From an uncultured Caldimicrobium sp. (GTDB taxonomy: Bacteria > Desulfobacterota > Thermodesulfobacteria > Thermodesulfobacteriales > Thermodesulfobacteriaceae): a DNA stretch of 5,590 bases. Made by a program: the position numbers and the translations under genes. Under the pieces are notes generated by a model, which was not told where the DNA came from, searched no databases, and saw nothing but the letters and a program-made list of their open reading frames with translations. Location: assembly GCA_938091475.1 (NCBI GenBank), contig CALLJI010000088.1, forward strand, positions 1 through 5,590, in the 5' to 3' direction. Positions 1 through 4,872 of the stretch are shown in pieces; the first letter of the stretch is position 1; each line of letters begins with the position of its first letter.

Positions 1-111
1 AAAGAAAATTAAGTGTAGGTTGTAATTAGAGGGTTGTATCTGAACAATGTGGGATTAAAAGGTTTAATGAGTGATGTGGTAGCAACCCGTTGATTCTATC
101 CCTGTGTGGCA

Positions 112-140
112 AGAGGAGAGGGAATGTTGATACCTCCTCT
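112..140. other. Hairpin upstream of the small RNA
   Basis: AGAGGAG (112-118) and CTCCTCT (134-140) form a 7-bp stem with a 15-nt loop, ending 10 bases before the 6S-like RNA. It could be the end of an upstream transcript, part of a longer RNA precursor, or chance. There is no T-run after it on the plus strand. On the minus strand the right arm reads AGAGGAGG like a Shine-Dalgarno site, but no ATG follows at a usable distance. Confidence 0.25.
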
Positions 141-150
141 AATGTTTTTA

Positions 151-322
151 GTGAAAAGGCAGGAGCTGTCTCCCAAGCAATCCTTGCCTGTAAAGTGGGT
201 TTTAAAACCCTGATAAAACCAATCAACTTATAGTGGACTTGGGAGGCTGGGAACACACTACAGCAAGGGTTCAAAGACCCAGGGTCACGGAAGTTCTCCT
301 GCCTTTTCACCCTTAATTTTTT
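151..322 (+). ncRNA. ssrS: Structured small RNA, probably 6S RNA
   Basis: 6S RNA binds the sigma-70 RNA polymerase holoenzyme by imitating an open promoter and lowers transcription in stationary phase. Seen directly: a perfect 15-bp closing helix (GTGAAAAGGCAGGAG at 151-165 with 296-310) bounds about 160 nt, the usual 6S size. It is followed by CCTTAA and a run of eight T at 315-322, which fits a terminator and sets the strand as plus. Inside, AATCCTTG-C-CTGTA (179-192) pairs with TACAG-CAAGGGTT (259-271), giving 13 pairs around one bulged C. Sequence resemblance supports 6S: CAAGGGTTCAA followed by AGGGTCACGG near the 3' side is close to the E. coli 6S 3' strand (CAAGGGTTCAA, AGGGTTACAG), and GTCTCCCAAGC on the 5' side resembles GTCCCCTGAGC. 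The resemblance was judged from memory, not by a covariance-model search. Only a weak -10-like TAATGT (140-145) is seen upstream. If it is not 6S, it is still a well-folded RNA. Confidence 0.6.
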
Positions 323-421
323 TTCAGATTTAATTTATTAATCACAGATTTTTGATCTTATGAATTAATTTTTGACAAGAAATGGGCAGCCGCAAGGGCT
401 GTCCCTACATTTTAATTTTTT

Positions 422-479
422 GGGGCTCAGCATGCTGAGCCCCTACCAATATTTCTCGCAGGCTTAAGCCTGCGGCTAC
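422..479 (+). repeat. Composite two-palindrome module, copy 1
   Basis: Two different palindromes joined by a fixed spacer: a GGCTCAGCATGCTGAGCC element with its CTAC, the spacer CAATATTTCT, then a CGCAGGCTTAAGCCTGCG element ending in GGCTAC. The same order, spacer and spacing recur at 636-692, with changes at only a few positions. The pair therefore moved or was duplicated as one unit, like the BIMEs (mosaic REP units) of enterobacteria. Confidence 0.75.
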
Positions 480-540
480 CATTATTTTGTAGGGGCACGG
501 CATCGCCGTCCCCAATATGGGCAACCGCAAGGGTTGCCCA

Positions 541-659
541 ACAGAATTCTTTCAATTTTTAGGCAAATCGTGATTTACCCCATAAATAGGGGCAATTCGT
601 GAATTGCCCCTACGATTTAAACATTTAAACCCTTTGGGCACAGCATGCTGTGCCCCTAC
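541..659 (+). repeat. Multi-element block, better-kept copy
   Basis: This stretch aligns from end to end with 2183-2293: the same AT-rich lead (ACAGAATT, then a T-rich tract, then GGCAAATCGT), a GGCAAATC palindrome, a spacer containing ATAAAT, a GGGGCAATTC palindrome with CTAC, and an AGCATGCT palindrome with CTAC. Three palindromes and their spacers are shared in order, so this is block duplication rather than independent insertion. This copy keeps better stems in the second and third elements. Confidence 0.65.
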
Positions 660-692
660 CAATATTTCTCGCAGGCTAAAGCCTGCGGCTAC
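636..692 (+). repeat. Composite two-palindrome module, copy 2
   Basis: Second copy of the module at 422-479. The first palindrome here is GGGCACAGCATGCTGTGCCC rather than GGCTCAGC...; the change is matched on both arms, so the stem is kept. The spacer CAATATTTCT is identical, and the second palindrome has centre TAAA instead of TTAA. Confidence 0.75.
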
Positions 693-816
693 TATTTTTT
701 ATGTAGGGGGCAGATTGGTAGGGTTATTTAAGAAGATTTCAATTTCTATTTTACATAATATTTATTATCGGAAGTAAAGAGTAAAAATCACTTTAGCTTT
801 TCATCACTCAGGAGAA
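693..816. other. AT-rich gap with no gene seen
   Basis: Apart from the half-REP GTAGGGGGCAG (703-713), nothing recognisable is present: no open frame of note, no tRNA, and no strong terminator hairpin for the minus-strand gene that ends at 817. An AT palindrome-like tract (AATATTTATTAT) lies around 758-769. Confidence 0.5.
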
Positions 817-1782
817 TTAATTTAAAGAGAATTTTAAAATTTCTAAAGCCCTATCTCTATCTAAAAATTTCATTTTTTCGTATAGGGCTTGGCATTGGGA
901 ATAAGATAACTGATTTACTCGTTGGATAATATCAATTTCTTCCATTAAATGAGGAAATTGTCCTTCATATTCTGGGAGTAATTCTCTTTTTTCGATTAAT
1001 TTAATGTAAATTAAAGCCCTTGCTGCTAAAAGTTTTTCGAGTTCTTTATTCTCTTTACCTTTGTAAACAAAACGAAGTACTAAAATATCTCCAGGGGGAT
1101 AAAGCCAAGGTTTTCCCGTTAATTCTCTGATTTTTTCTTGATAGAGAAAAAGTTTCTTTACCTTTGCTTTTCCTTTTAGCTTTGAGTTAAGTAAAGTACA
1201 TAAATATTGATGAATGTATCCTGCTTCAACATAAATTTTTGCGTTTTTAGCAGGTAATGCAAAGATTAGTTCTATGATTTTATTAGCTCTAAGTGTATCT
1301 CTGAAGCGCAGTCTCTCTGCCTCAATCTTAGCAAAAGAAATTACTTTCTCTACCACTTCATCGAAGGGTCTTGTCAGGGAGGCTTTGTAAAAATCAAGAA
1401 GTTTTCCAGTAGCTTCGTGCTCGTATAAATAGACCTCCCATAAATCCTTGTTAGACCTAATCTCCGCTATAGATTTCCCTTCTGATAAAAGGGTGTGAAT
1501 TTCTATTACTCTCTCTATGTATGGCTCAACAGGAAAGATAGCCTTATTCTTTTCGTGCATAATCTGTAAAATTTCGTACAATCTTTTTGAAAATTCTGGA
1601 AAATCTGAAGAATTTTCTTCCAAAAATTGATCAATACTAACTTTTCTTTGTAACATAGAGAAAAAATTTGTCCCTTCAACTTCTTCAAGAATAATTACAT
1701 CGTGTGAATACATTAGTTCGGTTATTAAGGGTAAAAACTCTACCCTATGTGATGAATAAATTACATTTATTTCCTTACACAC
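817..1782 (-). CDS. TraB/Tiki/EreA/ChaN-like superfamily protein (putative)
   Basis: A 321-residue protein with no signal peptide or membrane segment visible, so probably cytoplasmic. The motif layout fits the superfamily that includes TraB/PrgY, Tiki proteases, erythromycin esterase EreA and ChaN: an early strand ending in His (INVIYSSH, His12), a hydrophobic strand followed by two acids (DVIILEE, Glu33-Glu34), VEPY at 85-88, an Arg-rich segment with RFRD (159-162), and a late GYIH (188-191) in the place of the second GxxH. These pairs of His, Glu and Arg form the active or metal site in relatives. The first Gly of the N-terminal GxxH is replaced (YSSH). The C-terminal ~120 residues are Lys/Glu-rich, helical-looking and not recognised. 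The start is GTG: an in-frame stop lies two codons upstream and the predicted first strand begins at residue 5. It lies 16 nt downstream of the amphi-Trp gene on the same strand, has no clear Shine-Dalgarno site, and is probably cotranscribed. Substrate and role are unknown; the family call is inferred from motifs only. Confidence 0.6.
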   Translation of the reverse strand: MCKEINVIYSSHRVEFLPLITELMYSHDVIILEEVEGTNFFSMLQRKVSIDQFLEENSSDFPEFSKRLYEILQIMHEKNKAIFPVEPYIERVIEIHTLLSEGKSIAEIRSNKDLWEVYLYEHEATGKLLDFYKASLTRPFDEVVEKVISFAKIEAERLRFRDTLRANKIIELIFALPAKNAKIYVEAGYIHQYLCTLLNSKLKGKAKVKKLFLYQEKIRELTGKPWLYPPGDILVLRFVYKGKENKELEKLLAARALIYIKLIEKRELLPEYEGQFPHLMEEIDIIQRVNQLSYSQCQALYEKMKFLDRDRALEILKFSLN

Positions 1783-1798
1783 TGATTATTTTTGAGTA

Positions 1799-2011
1799 TT
1801 ATTCCTTCCATTCAATTTCAAATTCGATCTCTTTTTTCTTCTTTTCTTCGTCATACTTGAATTTGATTTCAAATTCGAATTCTTCGGGAAGCTCAATTTT
1901 GTTGTCTCCTACCATAATATATCCTGCTTCTACTTGAGAGGCAATTTCTCTCAACTTCTCCACTAAATCCTCTTTCTTCATTACTGTCTCAAATTTTACC
2001 TTGTCACCCAT
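1799..2011 (-). CDS. Amphi-Trp domain protein
   Basis: A complete 70-residue protein that is essentially one amphi-Trp domain. The family is small, widespread in bacteria and archaea, and named for alternating (amphipathic) C-terminal strands and a conserved Trp; its molecular function is not established. Visible here: the N-terminal strand KVKFET, a helix MKKEDLVEKLREIASQVEAG (11-30), the GYIMVGDNKIELP turn and strand (30-42), then EFEFEIKFKYDEEKKKKEIEFEIEW with charged and hydrophobic residues alternating, ending at Trp68. The length is the usual one for a stand-alone member. The ATG start is well supported by GGAGG 7 nt upstream (2019-2023) and a promoter at 2055-2083. It is the first gene of a probable two-gene unit with the TraB/Tiki-like gene. 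No signal peptide, so probably cytoplasmic. Confidence 0.88.
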   Translation of the reverse strand: MGDKVKFETVMKKEDLVEKLREIASQVEAGYIMVGDNKIELPEEFEFEIKFKYDEEKKKKEIEFEIEWKE

Positions 2012-2013
2012 AG

Positions 2014-2023
2014 CTCCACCTCC
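2014..2023 (-). promoter_or_regulatory. Shine-Dalgarno site of the amphi-Trp gene
   Basis: On the minus strand GGAGGTGGAG precedes ATG (2011); the GGAGG core lies 7 nt from the start codon. It is the strongest ribosome-binding site in the window and fixes this start. The ftsE gene and the 4873-5364 gene have none. Confidence 0.85.
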
Positions 2024-2054
2024 AATGTTTTGTAATATTTTAAGAGCTTATTTT

Positions 2055-2083
2055 ATCATAAACTAAATTTTTATTAAAATCAA
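2055..2083 (-). promoter_or_regulatory. Sigma-70-type promoter of the amphi-Trp / TraB-like unit
   Basis: Read on the minus strand: -35 TTGATT (2083-2078), a 17-bp spacer, and -10 TATGAT (2060-2055). These match consensus at 4 of 6 and 5 of 6 bases. The predicted start is near 2048, giving a leader of about 37 nt that contains the Shine-Dalgarno site. No operator-like palindrome overlaps it; the REP cluster begins 37 bp upstream. Confidence 0.65.
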
Positions 2084-2119
2084 GTTTAATAAAGCTTCTT
2101 AGGATTTTAAAACAATTTT

Positions 2120-2533
2120 GGGCAGCCGCAAGGGCTGCCCCTACAGTTTTTTAATTCTTTGGGCACAGCATGCTGTGCCCCTACAGAATTTTTTAATTTC
2201 TTGGCAAATCGTTATTTTCCAATAAATTCGGGGCAATTCTTGAATTGCTCTACACTTTTTTGATTCTTTGAACAAAGCATGCTGAACTCTTACCGCTTGA
2301 AATCTATTTGGACGATGCGTGAATCGCCCCTACATTTGAAACGCTTGGGCACGGCGGTGCCGTGCCCCTACAAATTCGGGGCAATTCGTGAATTGCCCCT
2401 ACCTTTCTGATTTTTTGGGCACAGCATGCTGTGCCCCTACATCTTTTTCTATGGTTCATAAAATTTTTAAAATTGTAGGGGCACGACAAGTCGTGCCCAA
2501 ATGGTTTTAAAAAGTAAGAGCAGCCCTTGCCCA
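2120..2533. repeat. REP-like palindrome cluster 2
   Basis: Fills most of the gap between the divergent transcription units. Members: 2120-2144 GGGCAGCCGCAAGGGCTGCC; 2161-2184 GGGCACAGCATGCTGTGCCC; 2203-2220 decayed GGCAAATC type; 2230-2253 GGGGCAATTCTTGAATTGC, ending CTCTAC; 2270-2293 decayed AGCATGCT type, ending CTTAC; 2310-2333 GACGATGCGTGAATCGCC with one damaged arm; 2347-2371 GGGCACGGCGGTGCCGTGCC; 2378-2402 perfect GGGGCAATTCGTGAATTGCC; 2417-2440 perfect GGGCACAGCATGCTGTGCCC; 2475-2498 GTAGGGGCACGACAAGTCGTG in opposite orientation; 2518-2533 a leftover half resembling the GCAAGGGCTGC arm. All intact ones share the CTAC/GTAG foot. Intact and decayed copies alternate, so insertion or duplication took place at different times. 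Confidence 0.85.
2183..2293 (+). repeat. Multi-element block, decayed copy
   Basis: Aligns with 541-659 across three palindromes and their AT-rich spacers. In this copy the arms have lost pairing: GTTATTTTCC in place of GTGATTTACC, GCTCTAC in place of GCCCCTAC, and AACAAAGCATGCTGAACTC in place of the intact AGCATGCT element. The changes mostly affect one arm only, which suggests drift without selection on the stem. Confidence 0.65.
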
Positions 2534-2541
2534 TAAGACTA

Positions 2542-2569
2542 TTGAAAAATAAAACCTTACGAATAAATT
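2542..2569 (+). promoter_or_regulatory. Possible promoter of ftsE operon
   Basis: TTGAAA (2542-2547; 5 of 6 bases), a 16-bp spacer and TAAATT (2564-2569; 4 of 6). Transcription would start near 2575-2577, at or next to the second ATG of ftsE (2577), giving a leaderless message. No Shine-Dalgarno site is seen before either ATG. AT-rich background makes chance matches likely. Confidence 0.35.
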
Positions 2570-2570
2570 T

Positions 2571-3245
2571 ATGGTTATGACTCTTTTTCGATTGGAAGAA
2601 ATTACTAAAATTTATCCCCCCTATTACAGGGCTCTACATCGAGTTTCCTTAGAAATTGAAAGTGGTGAATTTGTTGTTATTACAGGACCAACTGGGGCTG
2701 GCAAAACTACACTCCTTAAATTAATCTATGCTTTAGAGCCGCCCACGGAGGGAGAAATTTATTATCAAAATGTGCCTTATAGCAAACTTTCCTACAAAGA
2801 TGTAATTAAGCTTAGAAAAAAGATGGGTATAGTCTTTCAAGATCATAAGCTTTTTCTCGAATTATCTCTCTATGAAAATATACAGATTGCCCTTGCTCTT
2901 TCAGGCAAAAAAGTTAAAAAAGAAAAGTTCTATATCTATGATTGGTTAGAAAGATTCAATTTAGCGCATAAGGCACAAAAAAAGGTAAAAGAAATTTCAG
3001 GAGGAGAGCAACAAAAAATTGGCATAATAAGAGCTTTGATTAAAGAGCCTGGGATACTCATTTTAGACGAACCTACCGGAAATCTTGATCCTTACAGCAT
3101 AGAAGAAATTTTAAACCTACTATTAAAAATTCATAATCAAGGTAAAACCGTTATTCTCTCCACCCATGATCCAACTATACTCTCAAAAAAGCCAGGACGT
3201 TCTATCATGCTCAATAGAGGAGAAATAGTTAAAGATGTGGTTTAG
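2571..3245 (+). CDS. ftsE: Cell-division ABC ATPase FtsE
   Basis: ATP-binding subunit of the FtsEX complex, which acts at the inner face of the division site and drives FtsX to activate periplasmic wall hydrolases. All ABC signatures are intact in 224 residues, the normal FtsE length: aromatic Tyr15, Walker A GPTGAGKT (39-46), Q-loop Gln90 in the FtsE-typical FQDHKLF (89-95), signature SGGEQQ (143-148), Walker B LILDEP (163-168), D-loop NLD (171-173) and switch His199. Gln147-Gln148 in the signature is as common in FtsE. The start may be 2571 or 2577 (MTLFRLEEITKIY); the second would match the usual short FtsE N-terminus. It overlaps ftsX by 11 bp and is the first gene of a three-gene operon, so expression of all three should be coupled. 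Lipoprotein and macrolide exporters share the fold, but the four-helix FtsX partner and EnvC-like gene settle the call. Confidence 0.95.
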   Translation: MVMTLFRLEEITKIYPPYYRALHRVSLEIESGEFVVITGPTGAGKTTLLKLIYALEPPTEGEIYYQNVPYSKLSYKDVIKLRKKMGIVFQDHKLFLELSLYENIQIALALSGKKVKKEKFYIYDWLERFNLAHKAQKKVKEISGGEQQKIGIIRALIKEPGILILDEPTGNLDPYSIEEILNLLLKIHNQGKTVILSTHDPTILSKKPGRSIMLNRGEIVKDVV

Positions 3246-4092
3246 CCTGATGAAATTGGAATTTAAAAAGGGACTTTTCTATTATTTAATTCTCTATCTC
3301 TTCTTTTTCTTTTGGGCACCCTTTACTCTTTTCAATTTATATTTTTATAAAAATTTCTCAAAACTTTCTAATGAATTTTCAGCAAAAAGGGGATTAACTT
3401 TGGCTTACTATCCAGAAACGAAAACAAATAAAATTTCGGAATTAGAGGAATTTTTTAAAAAATTCAAATATGTTAAAAAAATTAGTATAAGTTCTCCCAT
3501 AGAAGTATATCGTCAAGTAAAGGATACTCCCCCCTTTAAGGGATTTACTGAATCCGAGGTTTTGAAATATTTTCCTTATGTAATAAAAATTGAGCTTGAT
3601 TTAGAAAGGTTAGAAGATTTAAAAAAAGAACTGATAAATTTTAAAAAATTCTCCCCAATAAATTTAGAAATTTTATCTGAACCCTACCCTACTCTTTTGG
3701 GATTTACTCAATGGAAATATTTTAATTTTTCACTTTTTCTTCTTTTATTATTTGGGCATCTTTTCTATTTTCTTTTCTTTTATTTTTTAAATATAAATCT
3801 AAGTAATTACACCAAAGATCAAATAGAAATTTTTCAGCTATTAGGTGGGCATATCTTAAGTTTAAAGTTGATAAGACTCCTTTTAATTCTTTTGCCATTA
3901 ATTATTATTTTTTCATTATCCTTTGTTCTTTATTATTTGATTGCTCTAAAATTAAACTTTTACTTTCCACTTTTTAAGATATATCCTAATATGGATGAAC
4001 CCATTGATCTCCTTTACTTTGTTCTTGATTTCGCCTTTTTATTATTCCTATATCCTTTTATAGTTTTATTTTATTCTTTAAAAAAAGTATGA
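3235..4092 (+). CDS. ftsX: Cell-division membrane protein FtsX
   Basis: Membrane subunit of FtsEX; it passes conformational change from FtsE to a periplasmic activator. The 285-residue protein has the four-helix FtsX layout: helix 1 about 14-38 (very rich in Phe, Leu and Tyr), a periplasmic domain about 40-160, helix 2 about 164-188, a cytoplasmic loop with KDQIEIFQLLGG (194-205) that matches the FtsX loop reading roughly R.EI.I..L.GA, helix 3 about 212-238, a short periplasmic loop with YPNMDEP, and helix 4 about 259-282. The N-terminal cytoplasmic tail is short (about 12 residues) compared with E. coli FtsX. The ATG at 3235 lies inside the end of ftsE and is preceded by GAGGAG (3217-3222) at a rather long 12 nt; the alternative Met6 at 3250 is less well placed. 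It overlaps the next gene by ATGA. The periplasmic domain is the expected docking site for the coiled coil of the downstream protein. Confidence 0.93.
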   Translation: MWFSLMKLEFKKGLFYYLILYLFFFFWAPFTLFNLYFYKNFSKLSNEFSAKRGLTLAYYPETKTNKISELEEFFKKFKYVKKISISSPIEVYRQVKDTPPFKGFTESEVLKYFPYVIKIELDLERLEDLKKELINFKKFSPINLEILSEPYPTLLGFTQWKYFNFSLFLLLLFGHLFYFLFFYFLNINLSNYTKDQIEIFQLLGGHILSLKLIRLLLILLPLIIIFSLSFVLYYLIALKLNFYFPLFKIYPNMDEPIDLLYFVLDFAFLLFLYPFIVLFYSLKKV

Positions 4093-4787
4093 ATTATTTT
4101 TTAGTACTAATAATAATTTTTTTTCTAAATTGTAAAAACTTACCTGCCTCCTCTGGAACTCTAAACAGCCTTTCCCTATCTAATAGAGAGTTAATAAGAT
4201 TGGAGAGAGAAGTCAGATTAAAGCAAATAACTCTTGAATCCCTAAAAAAGACGATGGTTAGATACTTTTTGAAAAAACATTTTAATGAAGAAAAGACCTT
4301 TCTTGATCTTCCAGAGGATGAATTTTGGACTTATTTAGAAAAATATAAATTATCCGAGTCTCTTTATAAAAGATTAGAAAGAGAAATAAAAAATGAAGAG
4401 GCTAAACTTAAAATACTTAAAGAGACTTATGAGAGATTCTTAAAAGCCAAAAAGGAAAAAGAGGAAAGGCAGTTAGCTGAAAAAACTAGCAAAGAAGGCT
4501 ATAGTGAAATCTACAACCCCATTACAGAGCTTCCAATAAAAGTAGGTAAATATAGTAAGAAGGTCAAATCTGGAATATCTATCAAGGCTCCTATCTCTGG
4601 TGTAATAAAAAAATTGAGTTTTAGAGAAGGAAAGGCTATTTTGGTCATTGAAAATGAAGAGTGTATAGCTTATTTGGAAGGGTTAGAAAATATGCGTGTT
4701 TCTTTAGGGGAAAATATTAAGGCTAAAGAGATTTTGGGAGAAAGTGGGGAACATCCTTTTATGTATGAAATTTCTTGTAAAAAATAG
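4089..4787 (+). CDS. EnvC-like amidase activator, degenerate LytM domain
   Basis: Secreted partner of FtsEX. EnvC binds FtsX through a coiled coil and uses an inactive LytM domain to switch on wall amidases that split daughter cells. This 232-residue protein has a Sec signal peptide (Met1-Asn2, hydrophobic 3-13, likely cleavage after about 20-22), a charged heptad-like helical region in two parts (about 30-64 and 88-135) split by a short segment FLDLPEDEFW (71-80), a linker, and a LytM-like domain (about 152-230) with the family skeleton GISIKAPISGVI and GENIKAKEILGESG. The metal ligands are missing: the first His-x3-Asp becomes KSGIS, the middle His is absent from AYLEGLENMRV, and the final HLHFEI becomes HPFMYEI. 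It should therefore be non-catalytic, as EnvC is. It is much shorter than E. coli EnvC (419 residues). The ATG overlaps the ftsX stop (ATGA) with no Shine-Dalgarno site, so translational coupling is expected. Cys15 (FLNC) is not a good lipobox. Confidence 0.82.
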   Translation: MNYFLVLIIIFFLNCKNLPASSGTLNSLSLSNRELIRLEREVRLKQITLESLKKTMVRYFLKKHFNEEKTFLDLPEDEFWTYLEKYKLSESLYKRLEREIKNEEAKLKILKETYERFLKAKKEKEERQLAEKTSKEGYSEIYNPITELPIKVGKYSKKVKSGISIKAPISGVIKKLSFREGKAILVIENEECIAYLEGLENMRVSLGENIKAKEILGESGEHPFMYEISCKK

Positions 4788-4794
4788 CAATATT

Positions 4795-4816
4795 GTAGGG
4801 ATGAGGTGCGCCCTAC
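4795..4816. repeat. GTAGGG/CCCTAC hairpin, REP-like remnant
   Basis: GTAGGG (4795-4800) and CCCTAC (4811-4816) are a perfect 6-bp inverted repeat with a 10-nt loop, placed 7 bp after the EnvC-like stop. Unlike the clustered elements it has the GTAG foot on both sides and an unpaired centre (ATGAGGTGCG), so it may be a different subtype or a decayed element. It may also help end the ftsEX transcript. Confidence 0.5.
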
Positions 4817-4821
4817 CCTGT

Positions 4822-4850
4822 CTCCTTGAGCAGGTGTAAAGGAGTGTTTT
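4822..4850 (+). terminator. Possible weak terminator of the ftsEX operon
   Basis: CTCCTT (4822-4827) pairs with AAGGAG (4839-4844) across an 11-nt loop and is followed by TGTTTT. The stem is short and the T-run poor, so this is a weak intrinsic terminator at best. It lies in the 85-bp gap between convergent genes, where a terminator is expected. Confidence 0.3.
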
Positions 4851-4872
4851 AATATGAAACTTTTGAGCTTCC

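Larger units (their letters stand above)
384..713. repeat. REP-like palindrome cluster 1
   Basis: A run of 20-25 bp GC-rich palindromes in AT-rich spacer, most ending in CTAC (GTAG as the 5' foot on the other strand). Members and arm type: 384-408 GGGCAGCC type; 422-446 GGCTCAGCATGCTGAGCC type; 457-479 CGCAGGCTTAAGCCTGCG with GGCTAC; 489-513 GTAG first, opposite orientation, GGCACGGC type; 519-539 GGGCAACC type without CTAC; 561-581 decayed GGCAAATC type; 589-613 GGGGCAATTCGTGAATTGCC; 636-659 GGGCACAGCATGCTGTGCCC; 670-692 CGCAGGCTAAAGCCTGCG; 703-713 a lone GTAGGGGGCAG half. The shared GTAG foot plus hairpin matches the architecture of REP elements handled by Y1-type REP transposases (RAYT, TnpA-REP). 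No such transposase lies in the window. Confidence 0.85.

Noticed and set aside
267..280. tRNA or tmRNA T-arm (GGGTTCAAAGACCC)
   Set aside because: Although it contains GGTTCAAA, there is no acceptor stem ending in CCA and no D or anticodon arm; the segment fits the 3' side of the 6S-like RNA better.
26..310. 94-residue open frame on the minus strand
   Set aside because: It lies antisense across the 6S-like RNA helices, has no Shine-Dalgarno site, shows no domain-like composition, and its start is formed by the closing stem of the RNA.
384..713. CRISPR array
   Set aside because: Repeats differ in sequence and orientation, and spacers are short, AT-rich and uneven in length. Each repeat is a full palindrome with a CTAC foot.
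1704..1937. 77-residue open frame on the plus strand
   Set aside because: It is antisense to the junction of the amphi-Trp and TraB-like genes; its Ser/Phe-rich low-complexity sequence mirrors their Glu/Lys-rich codons.
2304..2534. 76-residue open frame on the minus strand
   Set aside because: It consists of translated REP palindromes and spacers (VGAIHELP, RGTA motifs); it is not a gene.
4089..4150. Lipoprotein signal peptide (Cys15)
   Set aside because: The residues before Cys15 are Phe-Leu-Asn, which do not match a lipobox (small residue expected at -1); an ordinary Sec signal is more likely.
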